Shown here piece after piece: positions 26,571 through 35,271 of a stretch of 64,000 bases of DNA. Numbering within the stretch: the first letter of the stretch is position 1; every line of letters starts with the position of its first letter. The notes under the pieces were generated by a model that did not search any database, was not told where the DNA came from, and was given only the letters and a program-made list of their open reading frames with translations. Made by a program: the position numbers and the translations under genes. This stretch comes from Marivita sp. S6314. Its GTDB lineage: Bacteria; Pseudomonadota; Alphaproteobacteria; Rhodobacterales; Rhodobacteraceae. The DNA is taken from contig NZ_JALKAO010000007.1 of the NCBI RefSeq assembly GCF_023015985.1, forward strand, positions 62,001 through 126,000, written 5' to 3'.

Positions 26571-27188
26571 CTAGGTGTGATCGCGGGAAAAAAGCCGCCA
26601 TCCCGCCATCCAGCGGGTGATGGTGGTGATCGCACAGAGCGCGGCAAAGCCGTAGGCGAGCCATGGGAAAAGCGCAGGAAACAGGCACATTGCCACAAAC
26701 AGGGCGATGGTTTCCGTGCCTTCCGTCAGACCACCCAAATAGTAGATGCCCTTGGTCGGATACGCATCCGACGTGATCCCGCGCTTTTCGGCGATGATCG
26801 AAAAGGCCAGAAAGCTGGAGCCCGTGCCGATAAAACTGGCAATCAGAACCGCCGCAGGCAGCGCGTTGGTGGGCGCGTCGTGCAGCGCGAAGCCAAGCGG
26901 AAACAAGCCGTAGAACATGAAATCCAGCGCAATATCAAGAAACGCGCCCCGGTCGGTCGGCCGGGTCAGGCGCGCCACCGCACCATCCAAGCCGTCTGCC
27001 AGACGGTTCAGGGCAAGGCACAGCAGCGCTGCACCAAACAGCCCCGCCGCCGCAGCCACAACACCCAAGAGGCCAATCCCGAACCCGGCAAGGGTGATCT
27101 GATCCGCGCTGATCCCGCGTGCCACAAGGGCGCGGGCAGGCCGGTCAAGCGCGCGCTTGATAAAGGGCAGGAGACGGGCGTCGATCAT
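26571..27188 (-). CDS. ynjF: CDP-alcohol phosphatidyltransferase family membrane protein (YnjF-like)
   Basis: Integral membrane enzyme of 205 residues with about five hydrophobic segments. It carries the CDP-alcohol phosphatidyltransferase signature: NRLADGLDGAVARLTRP, then DRGAFLDIALDFMFYG, giving the expected spaced aspartates that bind metal and CDP. Such enzymes join a CDP-activated lipid or alcohol to an acceptor alcohol. It diverges from a YnjBCD-type ABC transporter operon with a 163-base gap; in E. coli the homologous genes ynjBCD and ynjF also sit together. The symbol rests on this family plus context and the alcohol acceptor is unknown. Confidence 0.85.
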   Translation of the reverse strand: MIDARLLPFIKRALDRPARALVARGISADQITLAGFGIGLLGVVAAAAGLFGAALLCLALNRLADGLDGAVARLTRPTDRGAFLDIALDFMFYGLFPLGFALHDAPTNALPAAVLIASFIGTGSSFLAFSIIAEKRGITSDAYPTKGIYYLGGLTEGTETIALFVAMCLFPALFPWLAYGFAALCAITTITRWMAGWRLFSRDHT

Positions 27189-27284
27189 GGCGGGTCACAT
27201 TGTTTCAGGTCGCGCCATGCCTTAGCCGCCCCGCCAAAAGCCGTACACTGAAATCTTGCACACCTGTTTGTCATTTGACCCAGA

Positions 27285-27308
27285 CGGGGTATCGCTGGTT
27301 TTACCCCG
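27285..27308. promoter_or_regulatory. Inverted repeat between divergent ynjF and ynjB-like genes
   Basis: CGGGGTA (27285-27291) and TACCCCG (27302-27308) form a perfect seven-base dyad with a ten-base spacer, 44 bases before the ynjB-like start. It may be an operator or a leader hairpin. Confidence 0.4.
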
Positions 27309-27351
27309 ATGATCCCGGGCCTGCGCCCAAACGACCAAGGAAGACAGACCT

Positions 27352-28557
27352 ATGCGTTCACTTGTAGCGGCCACCCTGGCCACGTTCACCGCGTTTGCGG
27401 CCACAGCCGAGCCTGACCCCTCCAACTGGCAAGCCGTCACCGAAGAGGCCCGCGGGCAGACCGTCTATTGGAACGCCTGGGGCGGGTCGGACACGATCAA
27501 CAGCTTCATCGCGTGGATCGGATCGCGGGTGAGCGAAGACTACGGCGTCACGCTGGAACATGTGAAACTGTCAGACACGGCCGACGCGGTCAGCCGCGTT
27601 CTGGCCGAGAAATCGGCTGGCAAAGACGCAGGCGGCGCGGTCGACATGATCTGGATCAACGGCGAAAACTTTGCCGCCATGAAACGGCAGGACCTGCTGT
27701 TTGGACCGTGGGTGGAACAAATGCCGAGCTGGGCCAATGTGGATGTCGCGGGCAAACCGGCGGTGATTTCGGATTTCACTGTGCCGACCGACGGGCTTGA
27801 AGCACCGTGGGGCATGGCGCAGGTGGTGTTCTACTATGACACTGCCCGGCTTGAGACACCGCCGACCACCATGCCCGATCTAGCGGCATGGGCGGCTGAA
27901 AACCCCGGGCGGTTCACCTATCCGCAACCGCCGAATTTCCTTGGTGGGACGTTCCTCAAACAGGCGCTGATCGAATTTGTACCAGATGCGTCGGTGTTGC
28001 AGGCCCCGGTAGAGGACGCCGACTACGCCGCCGCAACCAAAGATCTCTGGACATTTCTGGACGGTATGACTCCGAACCTCTGGCGGTCGGGGCGGGCCTA
28101 TCCGCAGAATGAATCGCGTCAGATCCAGTTGATGGCGGACGGGGAAATCGACCTGGCCATCAGCTTCAACCCCAACGAGGCCAGCAACGCGATTGCGAAT
28201 TCCGAACTTCAGGACACCGTCCGCACCTTCGTGATGGACGCAGGCAGCATCGGCAATGCAAGCTTTGTCGCCATCCCCTACAACGCCAATGCCAAGGCAG
28301 GTGCCATGGTTGTCGCCAATTTCATGATGTCGCCCGAAGCGCAGGCCATGATGCAGGATCCCAATGTCTGGGGCTTGGGCACGGTGCTCGACCTTGAAAA
28401 GCTATCGGTAGAAGACCGCGCGCGGTTTGATGCGCTGGAACTGGGCATCGCCACCCTGCCCCCGGCAGAGCTTGGCGCAACCCTGCCCGAACCGCACCCA
28501 AGCTGGATGGTCAAACTCGAAGAAGACTGGACCGAGCGTTACGGGGTTGCGCAATAG
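27352..28557 (+). CDS. ynjB: ABC transporter substrate-binding protein, YnjB-like
   Basis: Periplasmic solute-binding protein of 401 residues with a signal peptide (RSLVAATLATFTAFAATAEP). The body is a family-1-type binding fold beginning GQTVYWNAWGGSDTINSFIAWIG, with later VDMIWINGENFAAMKRQDLLFGPW and IDLAISFNPNEASNAI. The pattern matches YnjB of E. coli, whose substrate is not settled. AAGGAAG lies upstream of ATG 27352. The permease gene follows by nine bases and the ATPase overlaps the permease, so the three form one operon. The divergent CDP-alcohol phosphatidyltransferase repeats the E. coli neighbourhood. Confidence 0.9.
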   Translation: MRSLVAATLATFTAFAATAEPDPSNWQAVTEEARGQTVYWNAWGGSDTINSFIAWIGSRVSEDYGVTLEHVKLSDTADAVSRVLAEKSAGKDAGGAVDMIWINGENFAAMKRQDLLFGPWVEQMPSWANVDVAGKPAVISDFTVPTDGLEAPWGMAQVVFYYDTARLETPPTTMPDLAAWAAENPGRFTYPQPPNFLGGTFLKQALIEFVPDASVLQAPVEDADYAAATKDLWTFLDGMTPNLWRSGRAYPQNESRQIQLMADGEIDLAISFNPNEASNAIANSELQDTVRTFVMDAGSIGNASFVAIPYNANAKAGAMVVANFMMSPEAQAMMQDPNVWGLGTVLDLEKLSVEDRARFDALELGIATLPPAELGATLPEPHPSWMVKLEEDWTERYGVAQ

Positions 28558-28566
28558 GCTCTGGCC

Positions 28567-30285
28567 GTGACGCCCCCCTGTGCCTCCACCTCTGCGCGGC
28601 CTCGGTTGTTGCCCTGGGCCCCGCTTCTGACGGTTGCGATCATGGTGGGTCCGGTTGCGGCGGGTGTGCTGGGCACGCTTGCGCCCGCCTTTGGTGTCCT
28701 GCCCGCGCTTGGCGGCACTGAGATCACGCTGGATGCCTTTGCGATGCTGTTTGACTGGCCGGGCATCACCCGCGCCAGCGTGCTGAGTGTCACCACCGGG
28801 TTGATCGCCACAACCCTGTCGCTGCTTGTGGTGTCCCTGATCTGCGCTGCCTGGAGCGGATCTGCGGCGTTTCGCGTGATCGAACGCGCGCTGTCGCCCT
28901 TGCTGTCGGTGCCCCATGCCGCTGCGGCCTTCGGGCTGGCGTTTCTCATTGCCCCGTCCGGCTGGATCGCCCGCGCCGCGTCGCCCTGGCTGACGGGGTG
29001 GGACCGTCCACCCGATGTGCTGATCCTGCAAGACCCGCAGGGCCTGTCGCTGATTGCCGGGCTGGTGGTCAAGGAAGTCCCGTTCCTGCTGCTCATGACC
29101 CTGGCGGCGCTGTCGCAGATCCGCACGGCGCAGGCCCGCGATACCGCCATGGCGCTTGGCTATGCGCCGGTGTCGGGATGGTTCAAAACCGTGTTCCCGC
29201 GCGTCTATGCCCAGATCCGCCTGCCGGTGTATGCCGTGCTGGCATTCTCCATGACGGTCATCGACGTGGCGCTGATCCTGGGGCCAACCACACCGCCGAC
29301 GCTGGCGGTGCAAATCCTGCGCTGGATGAATGATCCCGACCTCAGCCTGCGCTTTCTCGCCTCTGCGGCGGCGCTCTGGCAACTCGCACTGGTGATCGGC
29401 GCGCTGCTTCTCTGGCGTGTGGGCGAAATCTGCGTGGCGTGGATGGGCCGCCGCTGGGTGGCCTCCGGCAGGCGCGGGGGCGGGACGCGAACGGTGCGGC
29501 TGGTATCGCTCCTGGCCGCCACGGTCAGCGCCGCTGCAATCGTGTTTGGTCTCTTTGGCCTTCTGGTGTGGTCCTTCGCCGGGTTCTGGAGCTTTCCGGA
29601 CGCCCTTCCCAATGGCTTTTCAACCCGCACATGGATGCGGCACGCGATGGGGCTTTGGCCGGTGATAGGCGAAACCCTGATCATTGCAACCGTGGCCACA
29701 CTGATCGCGCTGTTGCTGACCCTGGCCTGTCTCGAAGCCGAGGACCGGCACGGCTTAAAACCCGGCACCCGCGCGCTCTGGATGCTTTATGTCCCGCTGA
29801 TCGTGCCGCAGATCGCGTTTCTGACCGGTCTGCAAACGCTTGCCATTTTCACCGGGCTGGATGGCAACCGCACGGCGGTGATCGCGGTGCATACGATCTT
29901 TGTCCTGCCCTACGTGTTTCTGTCCCTGGCCGATCCGTTCCGCGCCTGGGACGCGCGCTACGGGTCCGTTGCCCGGGCCTTGGGTGCGTCCTGTGACGGC
30001 GTCCTGTGGCGGGTGCGCCTGCCGATGCTGCTGCGCCCGATCCTGACGGCGGCCGCGGTTGGGTTCGCCGTGTCCATCGGACAGTTCCTGCCAACGCTTC
30101 TCGCGGGCGCCGGACGCGTGCAGACCTTGACCACCGAAGCGGTCGCACTGGCCTCCGGCGGCGACAGGCGGGTGATTTCGGTCTACGCGCTGACCCAGAC
30201 CGCCGTGGCATTCCTGCCTTTTGCACTGGCCGTCTTTGTCCCGGCCATCGTCTGGCGCAATCGCAAGGGGCTTCGCCATGTCTGA
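28567..30285 (+). CDS. ynjC: ABC transporter permease with two fused membrane domains, YnjC-like
   Basis: A 572-residue inner-membrane permease carrying two copies of the binding-protein-dependent transport domain, so one polypeptide supplies both halves of the channel. About twelve hydrophobic segments are visible. The coupling (EAA) loops read AQARDTAMALGYAPVSGWFK in the first half and YGSVARALGASCDGVLWRV in the second; these contact the ATPase. The start is GTG 28567, nine bases after the ynjB-like stop. The fused layout is that of YnjC. The ATPase gene begins eight bases before this stop. Confidence 0.9.
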   Translation: MTPPCASTSARPRLLPWAPLLTVAIMVGPVAAGVLGTLAPAFGVLPALGGTEITLDAFAMLFDWPGITRASVLSVTTGLIATTLSLLVVSLICAAWSGSAAFRVIERALSPLLSVPHAAAAFGLAFLIAPSGWIARAASPWLTGWDRPPDVLILQDPQGLSLIAGLVVKEVPFLLLMTLAALSQIRTAQARDTAMALGYAPVSGWFKTVFPRVYAQIRLPVYAVLAFSMTVIDVALILGPTTPPTLAVQILRWMNDPDLSLRFLASAAALWQLALVIGALLLWRVGEICVAWMGRRWVASGRRGGGTRTVRLVSLLAATVSAAAIVFGLFGLLVWSFAGFWSFPDALPNGFSTRTWMRHAMGLWPVIGETLIIATVATLIALLLTLACLEAEDRHGLKPGTRALWMLYVPLIVPQIAFLTGLQTLAIFTGLDGNRTAVIAVHTIFVLPYVFLSLADPFRAWDARYGSVARALGASCDGVLWRVRLPMLLRPILTAAAVGFAVSIGQFLPTLLAGAGRVQTLTTEAVALASGGDRRVISVYALTQTAVAFLPFALAVFVPAIVWRNRKGLRHV

Positions 30286-30916
30286 CCCCGGATTGATCCT
30301 GCAAAACATCACGATCCGCCGCGACGGGCGCGTGCTGGTTGACCTGTCAGACCGGATCGACCCCGGCGATGTGCTCACCGTGATGGGACCCAGCGGGTCG
30401 GGCAAGTCCACCTTGCTCGCCTATATCATCGGCACGCTGGATGCCGGGTTCACCGCCTCAGGACGGGTGATCCTGAACGGCATCGACATCACCGACCTGC
30501 CGCCGGAACAACGGCGCGTTGGCATCCTGTTTCAGGACGAATTGCTGTTCCCGCATCTGTCGGTTGGCGAAAACCTCGCCTTCGGGCTGCGCCCCACGGT
30601 CAAGGGACGCGCCGCGCGGCGGGACCGGATCGAAACCGCGCTGAACGACATCTGGCTCAGCGGCTTTGCCGACCGTGACCCCGAAACCCTGTCCGGCGGA
30701 CAAAAGGCGCGGGTCGCCTTGATGCGGATGCTCTTGTCAGATCCCAAGGCCCTGCTGTTGGACGAACCGTTTTCCCGGCTCGACACGGAACGGCGCGATA
30801 TGATCCGCACATTGGTGTTCGATCAGGCGCGCGCCAAGGGCCTGCCGGTTCTGCTGGTCACCCACGACCACGCCGATGCCGCCGCCGCCGGCGGGCCGGT
30901 TCACACGCTGGACTGA
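30278..30916 (+). CDS. ynjD: ABC transporter ATP-binding protein, YnjD-like
   Basis: Cytosolic ATPase subunit of 212 residues. Walker A is GPSGSGKST, the Q-loop is in GILFQDELLFPHLSVGENLAFGL, the ABC signature is LSGGQKARVALMRMLL, Walker B is ALLLDEPFSRLD, and the switch histidine is in LLVTHDHADA. It starts at ATG 30278 inside the permease 3' end (eight-base overlap), confirming the operon. The protein is shorter than most importer ATPases and lacks the C-terminal regulatory TOBE domain, as in YnjD. It converges on the WecG-like gene four bases away with no visible terminator. Confidence 0.92.
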   Translation: MSDPGLILQNITIRRDGRVLVDLSDRIDPGDVLTVMGPSGSGKSTLLAYIIGTLDAGFTASGRVILNGIDITDLPPEQRRVGILFQDELLFPHLSVGENLAFGLRPTVKGRAARRDRIETALNDIWLSGFADRDPETLSGGQKARVALMRMLLSDPKALLLDEPFSRLDTERRDMIRTLVFDQARAKGLPVLLVTHDHADAAAAGGPVHTLD

Positions 30917-30920
30917 CCGC

Positions 30921-31703
30921 CTACCGTTCCGAGGCCGGTTGATCCGACACGGACCCGGCGCGCAGTTTCAGCGCATGGGCAATTTCGGTGGGCAATATGG
31001 CAAAGCACTTTGCATAGCGCGGGATGAGCCGCCCCGGTTGTGACAGCGCCCGCCAGAGCCATTCCATCGCAATCGCCCGCACCCAGGCAGGGGCGCGCAC
31101 CTGCGATCCCGAAAAGAAATCCAGCCCCGCGCCAATGGACACAAACCCGACGCTGTCCAGCTGACCCCGACCATACGCCGCAAACAGCTCCTGCTTGGGC
31201 GCGCCCAGCGCCAGAAACGCCATGTCGGCCCCGGCCGCGTCCAACCGTTCCAGCACGTCATCCGCACTCTGGCCCACCGGATCAAACCCCATCGGCGGCG
31301 CAATCGTTGCCACCACCCGCGTTCCGGGAACCGTGCGTTTCAGATAGACCTTGGCGTCCTGCAACGTGTCCTCGGTGCTGCCGACCAGCGCGATCGACTT
31401 GCCATGCGCCGCCGCAATCCGCGTCAGGGGCAGGATTGCGTCGGACCCCGGAATCAATTCCACCGGTCGCTTGGCCAGCTTCGACATCCAGACAATCGGA
31501 TTGCCATCGGCCACCACCAGATCCTGCGCCGCATAAGCGTCCCGAAACCGCGGATCGGTGCGCAGTTTGACCAGATGATCCAGATTGATGGTCGCCAGCG
31601 AAAACCCATCGCCGTTGCGCAGCCGTCCGGACACATGCCGCTCAAGTGCCACCCAATCCCGTACATTGACCGACACGTCATACGCGTCACCCCAAAAGCG
31701 CAT
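30921..31703 (-). CDS. WecG/TagA/CpsF family glycosyltransferase (GT26)
   Basis: Transfers a sugar (ManNAcA, ManNAc or similar in known members) from UDP-sugar to a lipid-linked acceptor on the cytoplasmic membrane during polysaccharide assembly. It has 260 residues from ATG 31703, chosen because AAGGAG stands six bases upstream; in-frame ATGs at 31718 and 31748 have weaker sites. Family motifs are present: ATINLDHLVKL, LVVADGNPIVWMSKL and FLALGAPKQELFA. It is the first member of the polysaccharide locus and is divergent from the rest, across a 264-base regulatory gap. It could add the second sugar of a repeat unit; the donor is not readable. Confidence 0.92.
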   Translation of the reverse strand: MRFWGDAYDVSVNVRDWVALERHVSGRLRNGDGFSLATINLDHLVKLRTDPRFRDAYAAQDLVVADGNPIVWMSKLAKRPVELIPGSDAILPLTRIAAAHGKSIALVGSTEDTLQDAKVYLKRTVPGTRVVATIAPPMGFDPVGQSADDVLERLDAAGADMAFLALGAPKQELFAAYGRGQLDSVGFVSIGAGLDFFSGSQVRAPAWVRAIAMEWLWRALSQPGRLIPRYAKCFAILPTEIAHALKLRAGSVSDQPASER

Positions 31704-31967
31704 CTGCGGCTCCTTCATCGTCTTCGAGGGATCGGGTACAGGGTCCATAGGGCCAAATCGGGGCGAGAGCGCTGCAAAATCAAGACATGATACAAGGAAA
31801 TCGCCGGATTGCCGTGAGATAATCCAGTTTTGTCGAAATATGACCATTATTGATTGTTCTAAGGCACCTGAAAACACGAGATTAATTCGAGAGCAGATCG
31901 TGACATCACTGACCACCCGTCCTTTCCCCGGCACGCGCTGGGGTGATCCCCGCATTGGGGGTGTCCT
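31704..31967. other. Divergent regulatory gap of the polysaccharide locus
   Basis: 264 bases between the WecG-like gene and the first oxidoreductase. The middle (31790-31890) is noticeably richer in A and T than its flanks and probably holds promoters for both directions. I could not assign -35/-10 pairs with confidence. No small gene is apparent. Confidence 0.4.
31710..31715 (-). promoter_or_regulatory. Ribosome binding site deciding the WecG-like start
   Basis: AAGGAG on the minus strand, six bases before ATG 31703, which favours this start over two upstream in-frame ATGs. Confidence 0.65.
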
Positions 31968-33095
31968 GTGACAGGTGTGGTGTCCATCATCGGATGCGGG
32001 TTTGTCGCCGATCTCTACATGCGGTCCCTGCAGGCGATGGACGGAATCACCGTGGCCGGTGTCTATGACCGCGACGCCACCCGTCTTGCGCAGTTCTGCG
32101 CGCATTGGAACGTGCCAGAAGTGTCTTCGTTGCAGGCCCTGCTCAACGCCCATCCGCGCGATGGGGTTGTGCTCAACCTCACCAACCCGTCCGCACATTT
32201 CGAGATCAACACCGCTTGCCTTGATGCCGGGTGCCACACCTATTCCGAAAAACCGCTGGCCATGTCCGTAAAAGACGCCAAGGCGCTGCACCAACGCGCA
32301 CATGACGCCGGCCTGATGCTGGCCTCCGCACCCTGCAGCGTCTTGGGCGAGGCGGCCCAGACATTGGGCCATGCCCTTCGCGCCGATATCGCGGGAACCC
32401 CCCGCGTCATCTATGCAGAGTTGGACGACGGCTTTGTCCCGCAGGCCGCCTACAAGAAATGGCTGTCAGAATCCGGCGCCCCCTGGCCCTATGAGGACGA
32501 GTTTCGCGTCGGCTGCACCCTCGAACATGCCGGATATTACCTGGGCTGGCTCATCGCGTGGTTCGGATCGGTGCGCACCGTGGTTGCCGCCTCGGCGGAA
32601 ACGATCCCCGACAAAGAAGGCAACGGCCCCTTTGCCCCGGACCTGTCGGTCGCAACCCTGTTTTTCGAAAACGGACCCGTGACCCGTCTGACCTGCTCAA
32701 TCGCGGCCCCCCATGACCACCGCATCCGCATTGTCGGCGACAAGGGTGTGCTGGCCTGCAAGGCGGCGTGGGACAATTCCGCCAAGGTCACCTTTGCCAA
32801 ACGCATGACCCTGCGGCGACGGCTGATGGAATCGCCCTTCCCGAAACGGCTGAAGCTCGCGCAACCCACACATCCCAAAGTGAAACGCTGGGGTGCTGCG
32901 GCGATGAACTTCATGCTTGGGCCAGCCGAAATGCTGGACGCCCTGCGCGAAAACCGACCAACGCGGATGTCGAACGATTTTGCCCTGCACATGACCGAAG
33001 TGACCCTTGCCATGCAGAACGCCGGGGAAACCTCGGGCGCGCAGGCGATGACCACACGCTGCGATCCGATGGAGCCGATGCCATGGGCAATGTGA
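31968..33095 (+). CDS. Gfo/Idh/MocA family sugar oxidoreductase
   Basis: NAD(P)-dependent oxidoreductase of 375 residues, of the family that oxidises or reduces sugar ring hydroxyls, often at C3 of a nucleotide sugar. The Rossmann start is VVSIIGCGFVADLYM and the catalytic-lysine motif is CHTYSEKPLAMS; the C-terminal alpha/beta domain follows. The start is GTG 31968, the first in-frame start after the intergenic gap. The next gene (SDR epimerase) begins 13 bases before this stop. The pair of an oxidoreductase and an SDR matches the two halves of the fusion protein at 36248-38356, so both probably serve nucleotide-sugar conversion for the local polysaccharide or glycoconjugate. Confidence 0.9.
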   Translation: MTGVVSIIGCGFVADLYMRSLQAMDGITVAGVYDRDATRLAQFCAHWNVPEVSSLQALLNAHPRDGVVLNLTNPSAHFEINTACLDAGCHTYSEKPLAMSVKDAKALHQRAHDAGLMLASAPCSVLGEAAQTLGHALRADIAGTPRVIYAELDDGFVPQAAYKKWLSESGAPWPYEDEFRVGCTLEHAGYYLGWLIAWFGSVRTVVAASAETIPDKEGNGPFAPDLSVATLFFENGPVTRLTCSIAAPHDHRIRIVGDKGVLACKAAWDNSAKVTFAKRMTLRRRLMESPFPKRLKLAQPTHPKVKRWGAAAMNFMLGPAEMLDALRENRPTRMSNDFALHMTEVTLAMQNAGETSGAQAMTTRCDPMEPMPWAM

Positions 33096-34018
33096 CCCGC
33101 ATCCTCATCACGGGCGCATCCGGCTTCATCGGGCGCGCGACCGTAGATGCGGCATTAGCCGCCGGGTTGGATGTCGTCGCCGTTCAGCGACAGAGCGGCG
33201 CGGACAGGCCCGGCGTCACGTACGTTTCAACGGACCTGACCGTACAGGATTGCGTGCCCGTTCTGGCCGACGCCCTGAACGGATGCGATGCCGTGATCCA
33301 CCTTGCTGCGGCCATGACCGGCGCAGCGTCCGACCACAAGCGCCTGACCATTGGCGGAACCGAACATCTGATCGAAGCGATGCGGCGCGCCAGGGTTGCG
33401 CATCTGACACTCGCCAGCTCAATCGCCGTTTTCGACACCAGCCATGTCCCCATCGGCGGTGACCTGACCGACGATTGCCCCCTGGAAAACCCCAGCCTGT
33501 CGCGCGATGTCTACTCTGGTGCCAAGGTCCAGCAGGAAGCATTGGTGCGCGCGGCGCGGCTGGGCTCGACAGCCATCCTGCGGCCCGGCATCGTCTATGA
33601 TGCAGACCACCTGTGGAACGCCCATCTGGGTGTGGGCTTCGGGCCTGTGCTGCTGCGAATCGGCGGCGAGGATCCCTTGCCGATGTGCCATGTGGACCGC
33701 TGTGCCGCGGCGCTCGTTCACGCAACTGTGCATAAGGTAAATGACACGTTTACCATTCTTGACCCTAGGTCACCCACACGCGGGCAGGTCATCGCCGCGT
33801 TGCGTCAGACCGGCTGGCCGAAACAAGTTGTGCCGCTCCCCTGGCAAATCTTGTGGTCCACCGCGCGGATATTGCGCCCGTTTTCGGCAAAACTTCCCGG
33901 CCTTTTGCGCGAAAATGTCCTGCGCCAGCGCGGGTTACCCATGGGTAACCGCATGAAAAAACCGTTTGGTGCAGACGTTTTGCCCGACCCCTCCCCTGAC
34001 TGGGGGGCCACGACATGA
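33083..34018 (+). CDS. NAD-dependent epimerase/dehydratase (extended SDR)
   Basis: Extended short-chain dehydrogenase/reductase of 311 residues, as used for nucleotide-sugar epimerisation, dehydration or reduction. It begins ILITGASGFIGRATVDAAL, the NAD-binding glycine motif. The Ser/Tyr/Lys catalytic set is in LTLASSIAVFDTS and RDVYSGAKVQQEALV (YxxxK at Tyr-Ser-Gly-Ala-Lys). The start is ATG 33083, 13 bases inside the preceding oxidoreductase gene, so translation is coupled. The following GT4 gene overlaps by four bases. Substrate is not readable. Confidence 0.9.
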   Translation: MGNVTRILITGASGFIGRATVDAALAAGLDVVAVQRQSGADRPGVTYVSTDLTVQDCVPVLADALNGCDAVIHLAAAMTGAASDHKRLTIGGTEHLIEAMRRARVAHLTLASSIAVFDTSHVPIGGDLTDDCPLENPSLSRDVYSGAKVQQEALVRAARLGSTAILRPGIVYDADHLWNAHLGVGFGPVLLRIGGEDPLPMCHVDRCAAALVHATVHKVNDTFTILDPRSPTRGQVIAALRQTGWPKQVVPLPWQILWSTARILRPFSAKLPGLLRENVLRQRGLPMGNRMKKPFGADVLPDPSPDWGATT

Positions 34019-35271
34019 CGCGGCCCAAGATCGCCTATCTGACCGGAGAATACCCCCGCGCCAGCGACACGTTCATTCAACGCGAAGTCGCCAATCTGCG
34101 CGCCCTCGGGCACGAGGTTCTGACCTGTTCGATCCGCACAACCGGGGCCGAACATCTGGTCGGCCCCGAACAGCGCGACGAACACGCCCGCACGTTCAAA
34201 GTGCTCGACACGGTCAAGACACCCGCCACCACGCTTCGGGCGCATCTGCGCTGGATGAAAACGCCGGGCCGATACCTGTCCGCCCTCGGCCTTGCATGGA
34301 AAACCGCGCCCAAGGGGATCAAGGGGCGGCTCTACAACCTGATCTACTTCGTTGAAGCGGGCGTGCTGGCCGACAAGCTTGACCGCGAGGGCGTCACGCA
34401 TCTGCACAACCACATCGCCAAGGCCTCTTGCACCGTCGCCATGCTGGTCGGGGCGCTGTCAGGCATCCGTTGGAGCTTTACCATCCACGGGCCGGATATC
34501 TTTTTCGAACCGCATCACTGGCGGATCGATGAAAAGGCTGCGCGCGCGTCTTTCGTGGCCTGCATCAGCCATTTCTGCCGCTCGCAACTGATGTGTTTCG
34601 CGGACGCTGTGCATTGGGACAGGTTCCATATCGTGCATTGCGGCGTTGATCCGTCGCGCTATGCCACACCGCCCGCGCATACCGGGAAAACCGCGCTCTT
34701 TGTCGGGCGTTTGGCCGGGGTCAAAGGCGTGCCGATCCTGATCGACGCCATTGCGCGTCTGGCGACCACCCACCCCGATCTGACACTGCGGCTTGTCGGC
34801 GATGGGCCGGACCGCGCCGCGCTGGAAGCCGAGGTCAGGGACCGAGGGCTCACAGATCGCGTGACGTTTCTGGGGTACAAGTCACAAGCCGAAGTGGCCG
34901 GGGAACTGGCCCAAGCCGACGTGTTCGTCCTGCCCAGCTTTGCCGAAGGGGTTCCCGTTGTCCTGATGGAAGCCATGGCCGCACAGGTGCCGGTGATCAC
35001 AACGCGGACCGCGGGCGTGCCCGAACTGGTCGAAGACCATGTCAGCGGACGCGTCGTGCCGCCGGGCGATGTAGAGGCCTTTACCGCCGCGCTGGATGAC
35101 GTGCTGACGGACGGCAACCTGCGACGCGCCTACGGTGCGGCAGGCCGGGCAAAGGTTGTGGCCGATTACGATGCCGCCGCCGAAGCCCGCTGGCTGTCAG
35201 AGCTGTTCTGCGCATACGCCAACACCGCCCCGTCCCCCGGATTGCGCCCCAATCGGAAGGTGCCGGAATGA
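34015..35271 (+). CDS. Family 4 glycosyltransferase
   Basis: GT-B fold, retaining glycosyltransferase of 418 residues, soluble or peripheral on the inner membrane. The N-terminal acceptor domain starts KIAYLTGEYPRASDTFIQRE, as in colanic-acid and exopolysaccharide GT4 enzymes. The C-terminal donor domain has FVGRLAGVKGVPILIDA, LRLVGDGPDRAALEAEV and the E-x7-E-type motif VFVLPSFAEGVPVVLMEAMA. It overlaps the SDR gene upstream and the GT2 gene downstream by ATGA on each side. It probably adds one sugar of the repeat unit; donor and linkage are unknown. Confidence 0.93.
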   Translation: MTRPKIAYLTGEYPRASDTFIQREVANLRALGHEVLTCSIRTTGAEHLVGPEQRDEHARTFKVLDTVKTPATTLRAHLRWMKTPGRYLSALGLAWKTAPKGIKGRLYNLIYFVEAGVLADKLDREGVTHLHNHIAKASCTVAMLVGALSGIRWSFTIHGPDIFFEPHHWRIDEKAARASFVACISHFCRSQLMCFADAVHWDRFHIVHCGVDPSRYATPPAHTGKTALFVGRLAGVKGVPILIDAIARLATTHPDLTLRLVGDGPDRAALEAEVRDRGLTDRVTFLGYKSQAEVAGELAQADVFVLPSFAEGVPVVLMEAMAAQVPVITTRTAGVPELVEDHVSGRVVPPGDVEAFTAALDDVLTDGNLRRAYGAAGRAKVVADYDAAAEARWLSELFCAYANTAPSPGLRPNRKVPE

